From Chitinophagaceae bacterium (lineage in GTDB: Bacteria; Bacteroidota; Bacteroidia; Chitinophagales; Chitinophagaceae): a DNA stretch of 6,710 bases. The stretch's first letter is position 1. Each line of letters begins with the position of its first letter. A model generated the notes under the pieces. The model searched no databases. It worked only from the letters and a program-made list of their open reading frames with translations, and was not told where the DNA came from. This document shows, piece after piece, positions 1-5,754 of the stretch. Position numbers and translations under genes: made by a program. Where the stretch lies: the NCBI GenBank assembly GCA_947461495.1, contig CANHLV010000103.1:1-6710 (forward strand), in the 5' to 3' direction.

Positions 1-963
1 ATCAAGAATAGGATCGTAATTAGATTTTGTTGGATTGGCTTCAGGGGTTTTCTCTTCAGTTTCTTCCGGCTTGTTTTCAACAGTTTTGATTTCCAATTCA
101 AGACCTGAATTATCTGTAACAGGTTGTTTGGGCTTGTTATCAGGTAATACCGTAACAGGCAGTTCTTTTTTCTCTTCCACTAATTCAGGCTCTTCTTGAT
201 TAACTTCTTCTTCCTCCTGTTGTTGTTCTTCAACAAACAACTTTGCCTCTTCTTCTTTCTTTTCTTTCTTGGTTACAGGCTTGGTCTTTTTTATATCAAT
301 TTCTTCTGCAGTGTCAGTTACTGTTTGGTCAAAAGCCACATCTTTTTCTTTAGAAAATAATTTATCAAAAGCAGGATTGAACCTCCAGATAACATAACCC
401 AAAAATGAAATAGCTATTACACCAAATGTTCCGGCTTTACCAATGGTCATGTTCATCCAATCTTTACACAGGTCACCAACTGCACCACCCCATGGGAAAG
501 CATTGTTTCCAAAAATTGCAGCAGCAGTTACACTAATCAAAGGCAAACCAATGATCAGGTATTTAAGATTTCTGAAAATCGAAAAAACTTTCTTGCTGAA
601 AAACATATTTATACCCATCACAAAAAAGAAGGAGCAGAAAAGATATGATGCGATACCAAATCCTTTGTAAATGAAAAAATGAGAGATGTAGGCGCCGAAA
701 GTTCCCATCATATTATTGACTTCTGTTTCGGTTCCCCAAAATAATTTAGTTCCCTCAGAGATAACCTTGCTTTGGTCTTCATCCCATGTAAACAAATAAG
801 AAGTAAACGCTACAAAAAGCAGTAAACCAAAAAGCAATAAAATGCTTCCGGTAATCTTATGGGTACGTTCGTCCTGTATGAGTTGTTTCAAACTTACCTT
901 TTCTATTTTTTCCTCTTTGAGTTCTTCGCCGGAGGCGGATTTAGATTTTTCTTTTTTTGCCAT
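1..963 (-). CDS. ftsK: DNA translocase FtsK, N-terminal part (3' end cut by window edge)
   Basis: The frame is open from the ATG at 963-961 to base 1, giving 321 residues with no stop; the rest of the gene lies left of the window. FtsK is a septum-anchored, ATP-driven DNA pump that clears the chromosome terminus and promotes dimer resolution at division. What is visible is the membrane anchor: a charged Lys/Glu-rich cytoplasmic tail (about 1-36), then four hydrophobic segments at about 38-58, 100-121, 133-152 and 176-195, matching the FtsK 4TM domain, with a W-G-T-E-T-E stretch in the first loop. From about 200 to 321 there is a Glu/Lys/Pro/Gln-rich linker, with runs such as EEQQQEEEE at about 245-253, typical of the disordered linker before the motor. 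The Walker motor and gamma domains are not in view, so the call rests on the anchor-plus-linker architecture. The gene follows a DUF423 gene after 51 bases and has its own candidate -7 box. Confidence 0.85.
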   Translation of the reverse strand, partial: MAKKEKSKSASGEELKEEKIEKVSLKQLIQDERTHKITGSILLLFGLLLFVAFTSYLFTWDEDQSKVISEGTKLFWGTETEVNNMMGTFGAYISHFFIYKGFGIASYLFCSFFFVMGINMFFSKKVFSIFRNLKYLIIGLPLISVTAAAIFGNNAFPWGGAVGDLCKDWMNMTIGKAGTFGVIAISFLGYVIWRFNPAFDKLFSKEKDVAFDQTVTDTAEEIDIKKTKPVTKKEKKEEEAKLFVEEQQQEEEEVNQEEPELVEEKKELPVTVLPDNKPKQPVTDNSGLELEIKTVENKPEETEEKTPEANPTKSNYDPILD

Positions 964-969
964 TGTTTG

Positions 970-977
970 CAAAGATA
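970..977 (-). promoter_or_regulatory. Candidate Bacteroidota -7 box upstream of ftsK
   Basis: Read on the minus strand this is TATCTTTG, a full match to the Bacteroidota sigma-A -7 consensus TAnnTTTG. It ends only six bases before the ftsK ATG, so a start at the usual distance would give a leaderless or nearly leaderless mRNA. I see no well-placed -33 TTG element, so this may be a chance match. Confidence 0.4.
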
Positions 978-1014
978 TTAATTACCCGATTGCTATAGGG
1001 AGTGAATAAAGATT

Positions 1015-1401
1015 TTATAAAGATATTTTTTTATCAGAAGTAGCAGCGAAAAGAAGAATCCAGCCCAATATAAAACAAGTTCCTCCAATTGGAGTAATGG
1101 CTCCTACAAAACGAAACTTATCTCCTGTTAATGCCAAAAAATACAAAGAACCACTGAAAATGATCATGCCAGTTACAAACAATTTTCCAGCCAATAAAAC
1201 TCTTTTTTGAATTGAAGTATTAAACATAATAGCCGCAATCATCAATCCAAAAGCATGATACATTTGATACCTCACTCCTGTCTCAAAGATTTGCAAAGAG
1301 GATTCGCTGATTATTTTTTTCAAACCATGTGCTCCAAATGCACCTAGCATCACAGCTGTTGCCGCAAATAAAAAAGCCGTTTTGAGAAACCCTTTATGCA
1401 T
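1015..1401 (-). CDS. DUF423 family small integral membrane protein
   Basis: The product is 128 residues and very hydrophobic, with about four membrane segments (roughly 5-25, 47-62, 68-91 and 98-120). It carries the hallmarks of the DUF423 (YgdD/YwdK) family: GAFGAHGLK at 20-28, FETGVRYQMYHA at 39-50, FSGSLYFLAL at 82-91 and GAITPIGG at 100-107. The family's biochemical role is not established, so none is assigned. I chose the ATG at 1401-1399 because the protein then begins MHKGFLKTAF and has the usual family length. An in-frame ATG at 1455 would add 18 non-family residues (MYQAFAISYK...) and overlap aroK by 41 bases. With the chosen start the gene begins 13 bases after the aroK stop, so the two are probably co-transcribed. 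Confidence 0.88.
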   Translation of the reverse strand: MHKGFLKTAFLFAATAVMLGAFGAHGLKKIISESSLQIFETGVRYQMYHAFGLMIAAIMFNTSIQKRVLLAGKLFVTGMIIFSGSLYFLALTGDKFRFVGAITPIGGTCFILGWILLFAATSDKKISL

Positions 1402-1414
1402 ATTGAGAACTGCT

Positions 1415-1921
1415 TTATTTAGATTTTTGTATGATATCGCGAATGCTTGATACATCGAGATCTTTAACTGACAAAGTAATTTTGGCCTGAGTATAAAAAG
1501 GATCTCTTTCTTTTAATTTCTGTTCAACGAAAAACAACATTTCTCCTTTATTTATTTTTTTGAGCAAAGGTCTTTTATCGATTTCCAGCAAAATATTTTC
1601 AATAAGTTTTACCGGATTGGCTTGCAAATAAACGGTGGTTCCATTTTCGTTCATCCATTGCATATTGCCATCAAAACAAGGAGTTCCTCCGCCACAAGAG
1701 ATGATACAATCCTCCTGTTTACCCATTGTACGAAGCAAAGCCGATTCTTGTTCTCTGAAATAGTTTTCACTTTTTTTTTCAAAAATAGCTTCTACAGACA
1801 TGCCTTCCTGTTTTTCAATAACATCATCTAAATCATAATAACTCATACCGGTCTCTACAGCCCACAATTTCCCCCAATAAGTTTTCCCGGAACCCATGAA
1901 GCCGATTAGGAAGATGCGCAT
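1415..1921 (-). CDS. aroK: Shikimate kinase
   Basis: This cytoplasmic enzyme phosphorylates shikimate to shikimate 3-phosphate with ATP, the fifth step of the chorismate pathway to aromatic amino acids. The 168-residue length is normal for the family. Visible motifs are the Walker A P-loop GFMGSGKT at 7-14; the YDLDD segment at 29-33, in which D32 matches the shikimate-binding Asp; R56 in the FRE motif; the glycine triplet of SCGGGTP (77-79); the lid Arg in DKRPLL (R117); and a later Arg in ERDPFY (R139). All expected catalytic and binding residues are therefore present. The start is the ATG at 1921-1919, three codons before the hydrophobic beta strand leading to the P-loop. No clear -7 box lies just upstream, and the 144-base spacer there is repeat-rich, so transcription may come from the gene upstream (2066-2707) or from within the repeats. 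Confidence 0.95.
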   Translation of the reverse strand: MRIFLIGFMGSGKTYWGKLWAVETGMSYYDLDDVIEKQEGMSVEAIFEKKSENYFREQESALLRTMGKQEDCIISCGGGTPCFDGNMQWMNENGTTVYLQANPVKLIENILLEIDKRPLLKKINKGEMLFFVEQKLKERDPFYTQAKITLSVKDLDVSSIRDIIQKSK

Positions 1922-1936
1922 AGATAAATGTTTGTA

Positions 1937-1964
1937 GCCCCCTTTAATTCCCCCAAAGGGGGAA
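1937..1964. repeat. C/G-run palindromic element with two possible hairpins
   Basis: This short element is built from C5 and G5 runs. TTCCCCC (1948-1954) pairs perfectly with GGGGGAA (1958-1964) across an AAA loop. Alternatively CCCCCTTT (1938-1945) pairs perfectly with AAAGGGGG (1955-1962) across a nine-base loop. The two folds share the G-run, so they are mutually exclusive. It sits 16 bases upstream of the aroK start, in the aroK leader if transcription comes from upstream. From general experience similar C5/G5 elements are scattered between genes in Bacteroidota; I cannot count copies here. It is not a classical terminator, because no U-run follows on either strand. Confidence 0.7.
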
Positions 1965-1966
1965 CT

Positions 1967-2000
1967 TGTTTGGCGTTTGGTGTTTGTTGTTGTTTGTTTG
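1967..2000. repeat. GTTTGG-type T/G-rich spacer repeat, copy 1
   Basis: This is a run of GTTTGG, GTGTTTG and TTGTTG units. Bases 1967-1986 (TGTTTGGCGTTTGGTGTTTG) are identical to bases 5013-5032 in the spacer before ACMSD, a 20-base exact match between otherwise unrelated intergenic regions. It lies between the C/G palindrome and the ATCATCAAAT array, downstream of the stop of the gene at 2066-2707. Confidence 0.75.
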
Positions 2001-2002
2001 AA

Positions 2003-2060
2003 ATCATCAAATTATTTCATCATCAAATTTCCAAATCATCTCATCATCAAATTATCAAAT
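2003..2060. repeat. ATCATCAAAT degenerate tandem array
   Basis: There are three imperfect units starting ATCATCAAAT at 2003, 2019 and 2043, with 16- and 24-base steps. The 13-mer ATCATCAAATTAT occurs exactly at 2003-2015 and 2043-2055, and TCATCATCAAATT at 2017-2029 and 2041-2053. The array stops about five bases beyond the stop codon of the minus-strand gene at 2066-2707, so it occupies the start of that gene's 3' untranslated region. Unit lengths are too irregular for CRISPR. Confidence 0.7.
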
Positions 2061-2065
2061 TGGCT

Positions 2066-2707
2066 TTAACTCTTCTTCTTATAATCCCCCCTCTTCCATG
2101 CTTTAATAAACTCATTCCAAGCGAAAGGATTAAAAATATTTTGTGGTGCTATTTGTCCTGAATAATATAATTTCCTTGATTGTTGTTGCATGTATTGAGC
2201 TGATGCTTCTTTTCCATCAGATGGAAGTGATGACATGAGCAATCTTCGTTTTGCATAGCTGTTATTGTTTCTGGCAATTTCAATTTCGTCAAAAGGAACT
2301 TTAGTATTCACAAAATCTCTTTCAAATTGTTCCCGGGTAGGTCGTTGTTTGATAATCGTAGCCGGAAGGTAAACCGTATCGGTCACCATCAACTGTATCA
2401 TACTGAACTGATTCCCTTTTAAATCCAAAGGAATTTCTACCAATCTAGGTTTAAAACCTATACTTGTAAATTCTACTTTATCTCCTTTCAATACTACAAT
2501 GCTGAACACACCTTCATCATTGGAAATGGTACCTCTGTTCTGCCCTTTAACCATGATACTTACGGCAGGTAATCCTCTTAAACTATCGGCCGACATAACC
2601 ACACCAAACATCTGCACAACGGAATCTTTAAATGTTTCAAATTGAGCTTTTACAGCAAATGGCGAAAGAAAAGCGACAATAATAAAAAGTCTGATAATTT
2701 TTTTCAT
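2066..2707 (-). CDS. Secreted protein with carboxypeptidase-regulatory-like domain
   Basis: The 213-residue product starts with a classical signal peptide (MKKIIRLFIIVAFLSPFAVKA, about 1-21, with likely cleavage before Q22), so it should reach the periplasm or outer membrane. Residues about 33-100 look like a CarboxypepD_reg-like beta-sandwich: a GVVMSADSLRGLPAVSI start, then GTISNDEGVFSI and GDKVEFTSIGFKP. In Bacteroidota this fold is common at the front of TonB-dependent receptors, but here no plug or barrel follows. The C-terminal half (about 115-213) is charged, with TREQFERDF and a Gln-rich patch, and I do not recognise it; no enzymatic residues are evident. The start is the ATG at 2707-2705; a TTG one codon upstream is possible but unnecessary. 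A TATCTTTG box lies 36 bases upstream. A role in the cell envelope is inference only. Confidence 0.75.
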   Translation of the reverse strand: MKKIIRLFIIVAFLSPFAVKAQFETFKDSVVQMFGVVMSADSLRGLPAVSIMVKGQNRGTISNDEGVFSIVVLKGDKVEFTSIGFKPRLVEIPLDLKGNQFSMIQLMVTDTVYLPATIIKQRPTREQFERDFVNTKVPFDEIEIARNNNSYAKRRLLMSSLPSDGKEASAQYMQQQSRKLYYSGQIAPQNIFNPFAWNEFIKAWKRGDYKKKS

Positions 2708-2743
2708 CAACGAAACGATTGCTGTTTATAGAATTTATTATTC

Positions 2744-2751
2744 CAAAGATA
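2744..2751 (-). promoter_or_regulatory. Candidate -7 box for the 2066-2707 gene
   Basis: On the minus strand this reads TATCTTTG, a full TAnnTTTG match, 36 bases upstream of the ATG, leaving a plausible leader of about 30 bases. No convincing -33 TTG lies at the usual spacing (about 19 bases). Confidence 0.5.
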
Positions 2752-2804
2752 CCAACTAGCAGTTATTTTCTGTAATTGATAAACAAAATAAGTGCTTCAT
2801 TGGT

Positions 2805-2812
2805 TATTTTTG
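2805..2812 (+). promoter_or_regulatory. Candidate -7 box for the Mrp ATPase gene
   Basis: TATTTTTG matches TAnnTTTG on the plus strand, 34 bases before the ATG at 2847. A TTG at 2776-2778 is about seven bases too far upstream to be an ideal -33 element. It lies back to back with the minus-strand box at 2744-2751 in the 139-base divergent spacer, which is otherwise A/T-rich and featureless. Confidence 0.45.
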
Positions 2813-2846
2813 CGACTCAATTTAATTTTTAACAAAAAAATCCGCG

Positions 2847-3911
2847 ATGACCAACGAATCAATCATGCAGGCACTGAGTAATGTTCAGGAACCCGATTTG
2901 GGCAAAGACCTCGTAACATTGAATATGGTAAAAGATGTAGTGATCAATGGAAATGATGTTTCTTTTACTGTAGTATTGACTACTCCTGCCTGTCCGATGA
3001 AGGATATGATCATGAACGCATGTATCAATGCGATTAAATTGTTGGTCAACAAGGAAGCCAATGTAACCGTTAATTTCACTAGTAATACCAGCACGAACAG
3101 ATTGGATCCTAAAACAATTTTGGGTGGGGTGAAAAATATCATTGCCGTAGTCAGCGGTAAAGGTGGTGTTGGAAAAAGTACCGTTTCTGCTAATCTGGCT
3201 TTGGCCATTGCTGAAAGTGGCGCTAAAGTTGGATTGATGGACGCCGATATTTACGGACCAAGCCAGCACATTATGTTTGGCATCAGAGGTGAAAGACCCT
3301 TGATGAAAGAAAATGGCGGTAAAGGACTAATCGTTCCGATTGAAAAATTCGGTATCAAAGTAATGAGCATTGGTTTGTTGATTGATGAAAAACAAGCTGT
3401 CGTTTGGAGAGGCCCAATGGTAAGTAGCGCTATCCGCCAGTTTGTAAGCGATGTGGATTGGGGTGAATTGGATTATTTAATTATAGACATGCCACCAGGT
3501 ACAGGAGATATTCATTTAACGATGATTCAGACAGTTCCGGTAACAGGTGTCATTGTAGTGACAACGCCTCAATTAGTAGCATTGGCTGATGCTAAAAAAG
3601 GTATCGCTATGTTCGGACAAGCACAATTGAAAGTTCCTGTAATTGGTATGGTAGAAAACATGAGTTATTTCACTCCTGCAGAATTGCCTGATAATAAATA
3701 TTACATCTTCGGTAAAAACGGCGGTAAGAATCTGGCTGAAGAATTAGAAATTCCATTCCTCGGACAAATCCCATTGGTACAAAGCATCCGTGAAGGAGGT
3801 GATTTGGGTATTCCTATTATGGCAAGTGATGATAATATTTCTAAAAAAGCTTTCTCGGAATTTGCGGGTAATGCAGTGAGAGGGATTGCGGTGAAGAATG
3901 CAGGACAATAA
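2847..3911 (+). CDS. mrp: Mrp/ApbC (NBP35-type) Fe-S cluster carrier ATPase with N-terminal DUF59 domain
   Basis: This cytoplasmic P-loop ATPase of the Mrp/NBP35 family is thought to carry Fe-S clusters to apo-proteins. It has 354 residues, normal for the two-domain form. Residues about 4-80 are the DUF59/MIP18-like domain with the conserved TTPACPMKD (C49). Residues about 95-345 are the deviant-Walker ATPase: SGKGGVGKS at 103-111, the MDADIYGPS switch at 131-139, VWRGPM at 187-191 and DMPPGTGD at 214-221. The segment after ENMSYF (270-275), where many family members have a CxxC that ligates a bridging cluster, here reads TPAELPDNKYYIFG and has no cysteine; C49 and C59 are the only cysteines in the protein. 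This appears to be the usual Bacteroidota variant (recollection, not checked). The gene stands alone on its strand, divergent from the 2066-2707 gene and convergent with ACMSD. Confidence 0.93.
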   Translation: MTNESIMQALSNVQEPDLGKDLVTLNMVKDVVINGNDVSFTVVLTTPACPMKDMIMNACINAIKLLVNKEANVTVNFTSNTSTNRLDPKTILGGVKNIIAVVSGKGGVGKSTVSANLALAIAESGAKVGLMDADIYGPSQHIMFGIRGERPLMKENGGKGLIVPIEKFGIKVMSIGLLIDEKQAVVWRGPMVSSAIRQFVSDVDWGELDYLIIDMPPGTGDIHLTMIQTVPVTGVIVVTTPQLVALADAKKGIAMFGQAQLKVPVIGMVENMSYFTPAELPDNKYYIFGKNGGKNLAEELEIPFLGQIPLVQSIREGGDLGIPIMASDDNISKKAFSEFAGNAVRGIAVKNAGQ

Positions 3912-3917
3912 ATCCTG
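3901..3917 (+). terminator. Weak hairpin overlapping the mrp stop codon
   Basis: CAGGA (3901-3905) and TCCTG (3913-3917) form a five-pair stem with a seven-base loop containing the TAA stop, followed by a T/G-rich tract. The stem is short and the T-run is interrupted by G, so termination here is only possible. No better terminator is seen before the convergent ACMSD gene. Confidence 0.22.
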
Positions 3918-4003
3918 TTTGTTGTTTATTGTTTGGGGGTTATTGTTTGGGGTTTGGGGTTTATTGTTTTACATTTTACATTGGATATTTTACATTTTAC
4001 ATT
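3918..4003. repeat. Spacer repeats: TTATTGTTTGGGG units followed by a duplicated ACATTTTACATT motif
   Basis: The whole 95-base spacer between the convergent stops of mrp and ACMSD is repetitive. The left half has T/G units (TTATTGTTTGGGG and variants) akin to the GTTTGG repeats elsewhere in the window. The right half holds the exact 16-mer TTTTACATTTTACATT twice, at 3967-3982 and 3988-4003, each itself a doubled TTTTACA. It ends three bases before the end of ACMSD at 4007. Confidence 0.7.
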
Positions 4004-4006
4004 CAT

Positions 4007-5002
4007 TTATGCTGGCTCCAAATCCAACCAATCCAATGCATTTTTAAACAACATTTTTTCTCGGACTTCTTTTTTGATTTTCATTTGTTCGAGCAGCAAT
4101 CCCGGATGATGCTCTCCTAGCGGAAACGGATAGTCGCTGCCTAGGCAGATAAAATCTTCTCCCATCACTTCCACGATAAATTTCATTGCTTTTTTATCGT
4201 GCACCAAACTATCGATCCAGAATTTGCCAATATAATTTCGAGGATTGATAGGATTGTCGATGGCAACTAAATCAGGGCGAACATTGAATCCATGTTCGAT
4301 TCTGCCGATGGTCAATGGAAATGAACCACCACCATGAGCGAATGCCACTCTTAATTTTGGAAATTTTTCAAATACGCCAGAAAATATCAAAGAACAAATG
4401 GAGCGAGATGTTTCAGCAGGCATGCCTACCAACCAGGGAAGCCAATATTTTTGCATCTGCTGCTCTCCCATCATTTCCCATGGATGAACGAATAAGGCAC
4501 AACCCAATTCTTCAGCTCTTTTATAAAAAGGAAAGAATCTTTCGTCTCCTAAGTTTTTGCCGTTGATGTTACTGCCAATTTCCAGACCGGGCATTTTCAA
4601 TTCATTTACACAGCGTTCCATTTCTTTAATAGCTAAATCTATATCCTGCAATGGAACGGTGCCAATACCTATAAAACTTTTCGGTTTCTTTATAACTGTA
4701 TCTGCGATATGATCATTGAAAAATCTTGATGTCTCTAGTCCATCTTCAGGCTTTGCCCAATAATTAAAAAGAACAGGAATTGTTGACAGCACTTGCACAT
4801 CAACGTTAGTGTCTTTCATTTCCTTCAATCTAACTTTTGCGTCAAAGCAATTGTCTTCCACTTCTCGAAACAACTTATCTCCTTTCATCATACAGGCCTT
4901 GCAATTGCGATGTTCGAGATGAATAAAATCACCATAACCGAATTTCTTCACCCAATTGGGCATTGAAGAAGGCATGATGTGTGTGTGGATGTCGATTTTC
5001 AT
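4007..5002 (-). CDS. 2-Amino-3-carboxymuconate-6-semialdehyde decarboxylase (ACMSD)
   Basis: This zinc-dependent decarboxylase of the amidohydrolase superfamily converts 2-amino-3-carboxymuconate-6-semialdehyde (ACMS) to 2-aminomuconate-6-semialdehyde, diverting it from spontaneous cyclisation to quinolinate. The 331-residue length fits the family. The metal-site residues are in place: HTH near the N-terminus (H6, H8), H173 in FVHPWEMMG, the general-base candidate H223 in FAHGGGSFP, and D290 in LGSDYPFPLG. Their spacing parallels the characterised Pseudomonas fluorescens enzyme (H9, H11, H177, H228, D294). R46 in LFREVEDNC fits the substrate-binding Arg. The start at 5002 directly precedes the first beta strand and HxH. 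The dioxygenase that makes its substrate lies 125 bases upstream on the same strand. I see no -7 box in the spacer, so the pair is probably one transcript. A related amidohydrolase such as gamma-resorcylate decarboxylase is unlikely given the neighbours and the motif fit. Confidence 0.93.
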   Translation of the reverse strand: MKIDIHTHIMPSSMPNWVKKFGYGDFIHLEHRNCKACMMKGDKLFREVEDNCFDAKVRLKEMKDTNVDVQVLSTIPVLFNYWAKPEDGLETSRFFNDHIADTVIKKPKSFIGIGTVPLQDIDLAIKEMERCVNELKMPGLEIGSNINGKNLGDERFFPFYKRAEELGCALFVHPWEMMGEQQMQKYWLPWLVGMPAETSRSICSLIFSGVFEKFPKLRVAFAHGGGSFPLTIGRIEHGFNVRPDLVAIDNPINPRNYIGKFWIDSLVHDKKAMKFIVEVMGEDFICLGSDYPFPLGEHHPGLLLEQMKIKKEVREKMLFKNALDWLDLEPA

Positions 5003-5012
5003 GGAAATACAA

Positions 5013-5124
5013 TGTTTGGCGTTTGGTGTTTGGTGTTTTGCTTCGCTCGTTTGGTGTTTGGGTTTGTTAGTTTATGTTTGGAATCAGTAGTTAACAAAGA
5101 AACGCCAAACTCCAAACACCAAAC
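5013..5124. repeat. GTTTGG-type spacer repeats, copy 2, with inverted arms
   Basis: The 125-base spacer between the dioxygenase and ACMSD genes is nearly filled with GTTTGG/GTGTTTGG units in one orientation (5013-5080) and their complement CCAAAC (5103-5124). Bases 5013-5032 equal 1967-1986 exactly. GTTTGGTGTTTGG (5049-5061) is perfectly complementary to CCAAACACCAAAC (5112-5124), giving a 13-pair stem with a 50-base loop in the dioxygenase-ACMSD transcript. A less repetitive insert, CTTCGCTC, lies at 5041-5048. The right arm ends three bases from the end of the dioxygenase gene at 5128. Confidence 0.75.
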
Positions 5125-5127
5125 TTA

Positions 5128-5652
5128 TCAACCTTTCCTCACCGGCGGCGCCATCACCGACCCGCATTTGCTACAAGTACGTTTGTGCTCATCTGAATAA
5201 AAACCTTCCATAACAGGAGGCAGTTGTTTTACAATATCAGAGACGTGTAAATATTCTTCATATAGTTTCTCACCGCAGTTTTCGCAATACCATAAGAAAC
5301 CATCATCTTCTGTTTCTCTAACTTTTTCAATCACCAATCCAACTGTATTAGGTCCTCTTTGCGGCGAATGTGGTGTTTTGGGAGGCAATAAAAACATATC
5401 TCCTTCATTAATATGGATATCTCTGGGGACGCCATTGTCAATAATTTTTACAACGATATCTCCTTCCACCTGATAATATAACTCTTCACTTTCATTGTAA
5501 TGATAATCTTTACGGGAATTAGGGCCACCAACCACCATCACAATAAAATTTTCAGCGTCTTTGTAAACACATTGGTTTCCTACGGGAGGTTTCAATAAAT
5601 CCCTATGTTCATCAATCCATTTTTTGAGGTTAAAAGGAGCTGCTATAGCCAT
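5128..5652 (-). CDS. nbaC: 3-Hydroxyanthranilate 3,4-dioxygenase
   Basis: This cytoplasmic non-haem Fe(II) cupin dioxygenase cleaves 3-hydroxyanthranilate to ACMS in the kynurenine pathway. The 174-residue length is that of the short bacterial enzymes. Catalytic residues match the characterised Cupriavidus enzyme in position: R47 in NSRKDYH, iron ligands H51, E57 and H95 (DYHYNESEE and KTPHSPQRG), and R99. The C-terminal tail has the two pairs CENC (123-126) and CSKC (160-163), which bind a second, rubredoxin-like iron in bacterial members. The start at 5652 gives MAIAAPFNLKKWI, the expected family N-terminus. It is first on its strand, followed by ACMSD, and diverges from the aldehyde dehydrogenase gene. 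The symbol nbaC follows usage for bacterial homologues; haaO would be equivalent. Confidence 0.95.
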   Translation of the reverse strand: MAIAAPFNLKKWIDEHRDLLKPPVGNQCVYKDAENFIVMVVGGPNSRKDYHYNESEELYYQVEGDIVVKIIDNGVPRDIHINEGDMFLLPPKTPHSPQRGPNTVGLVIEKVRETEDDGFLWYCENCGEKLYEEYLHVSDIVKQLPPVMEGFYSDEHKRTCSKCGSVMAPPVRKG

Positions 5653-5670
5653 AACAATTAATTTAGGACC

Positions 5671-5678
5671 GAAAGGTA
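5671..5678 (-). promoter_or_regulatory. Candidate -7 box for the dioxygenase-ACMSD transcript
   Basis: On the minus strand this reads TACCTTTC, a seven-of-eight match to TAnnTTTG, 18 bases upstream of the dioxygenase ATG. It is the mirror of the plus-strand TACCTTTA at 5755-5762. Confidence 0.35.
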
Positions 5679-5754
5679 ATTTTTTTTACTAAAAAAGCAT
5701 CAATTTTTCAACCTTAATTGAATAAAAAAGACTTTCCTCACACCGAAATTTATT

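Noticed and set aside
443..670. Plus-strand 75-codon frame opposite the FtsK membrane domain
   Set aside because: It is antisense to a clearly coding frame and has low-complexity composition.
1402..1455. Longer start for the DUF423 protein at 1455
   Set aside because: The extra 18 residues are not family-like and would overlap aroK by 41 bases; the ATG at 1401 gives the normal N-terminus and length.
2003..2060. CRISPR array
   Set aside because: The units are short and degenerate with unequal steps, there are no unique spacers, and no cas genes are nearby. The same applies to the repeats at 3918-4003 and 5013-5124.
1928..2161. Plus-strand 77-codon open frame
   Set aside because: It is a translation of the C/G palindrome and the repeat arrays (HHQIIK-type product), then antisense to the 2066-2707 gene.
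2859..3269. Two minus-strand frames (2859-3269 and 2885-3208) opposite mrp
   Set aside because: Both are shadows of the strongly conserved Mrp reading frame and have no recognisable domains.
3929..4120. Plus-strand 63-codon open frame rich in Phe, Tyr and Gly
   Set aside because: It comes from the spacer repeats and the antisense of the ACMSD 3' end; it has no family features.
4979..5200. Plus-strand 73-codon open frame with FGVWCLVF-like sequence
   Set aside because: It is translated GTTTGG repeat running into the antisense of the dioxygenase gene. The Trp/Val/Phe/Cys-rich product is an artefact of the repeat.
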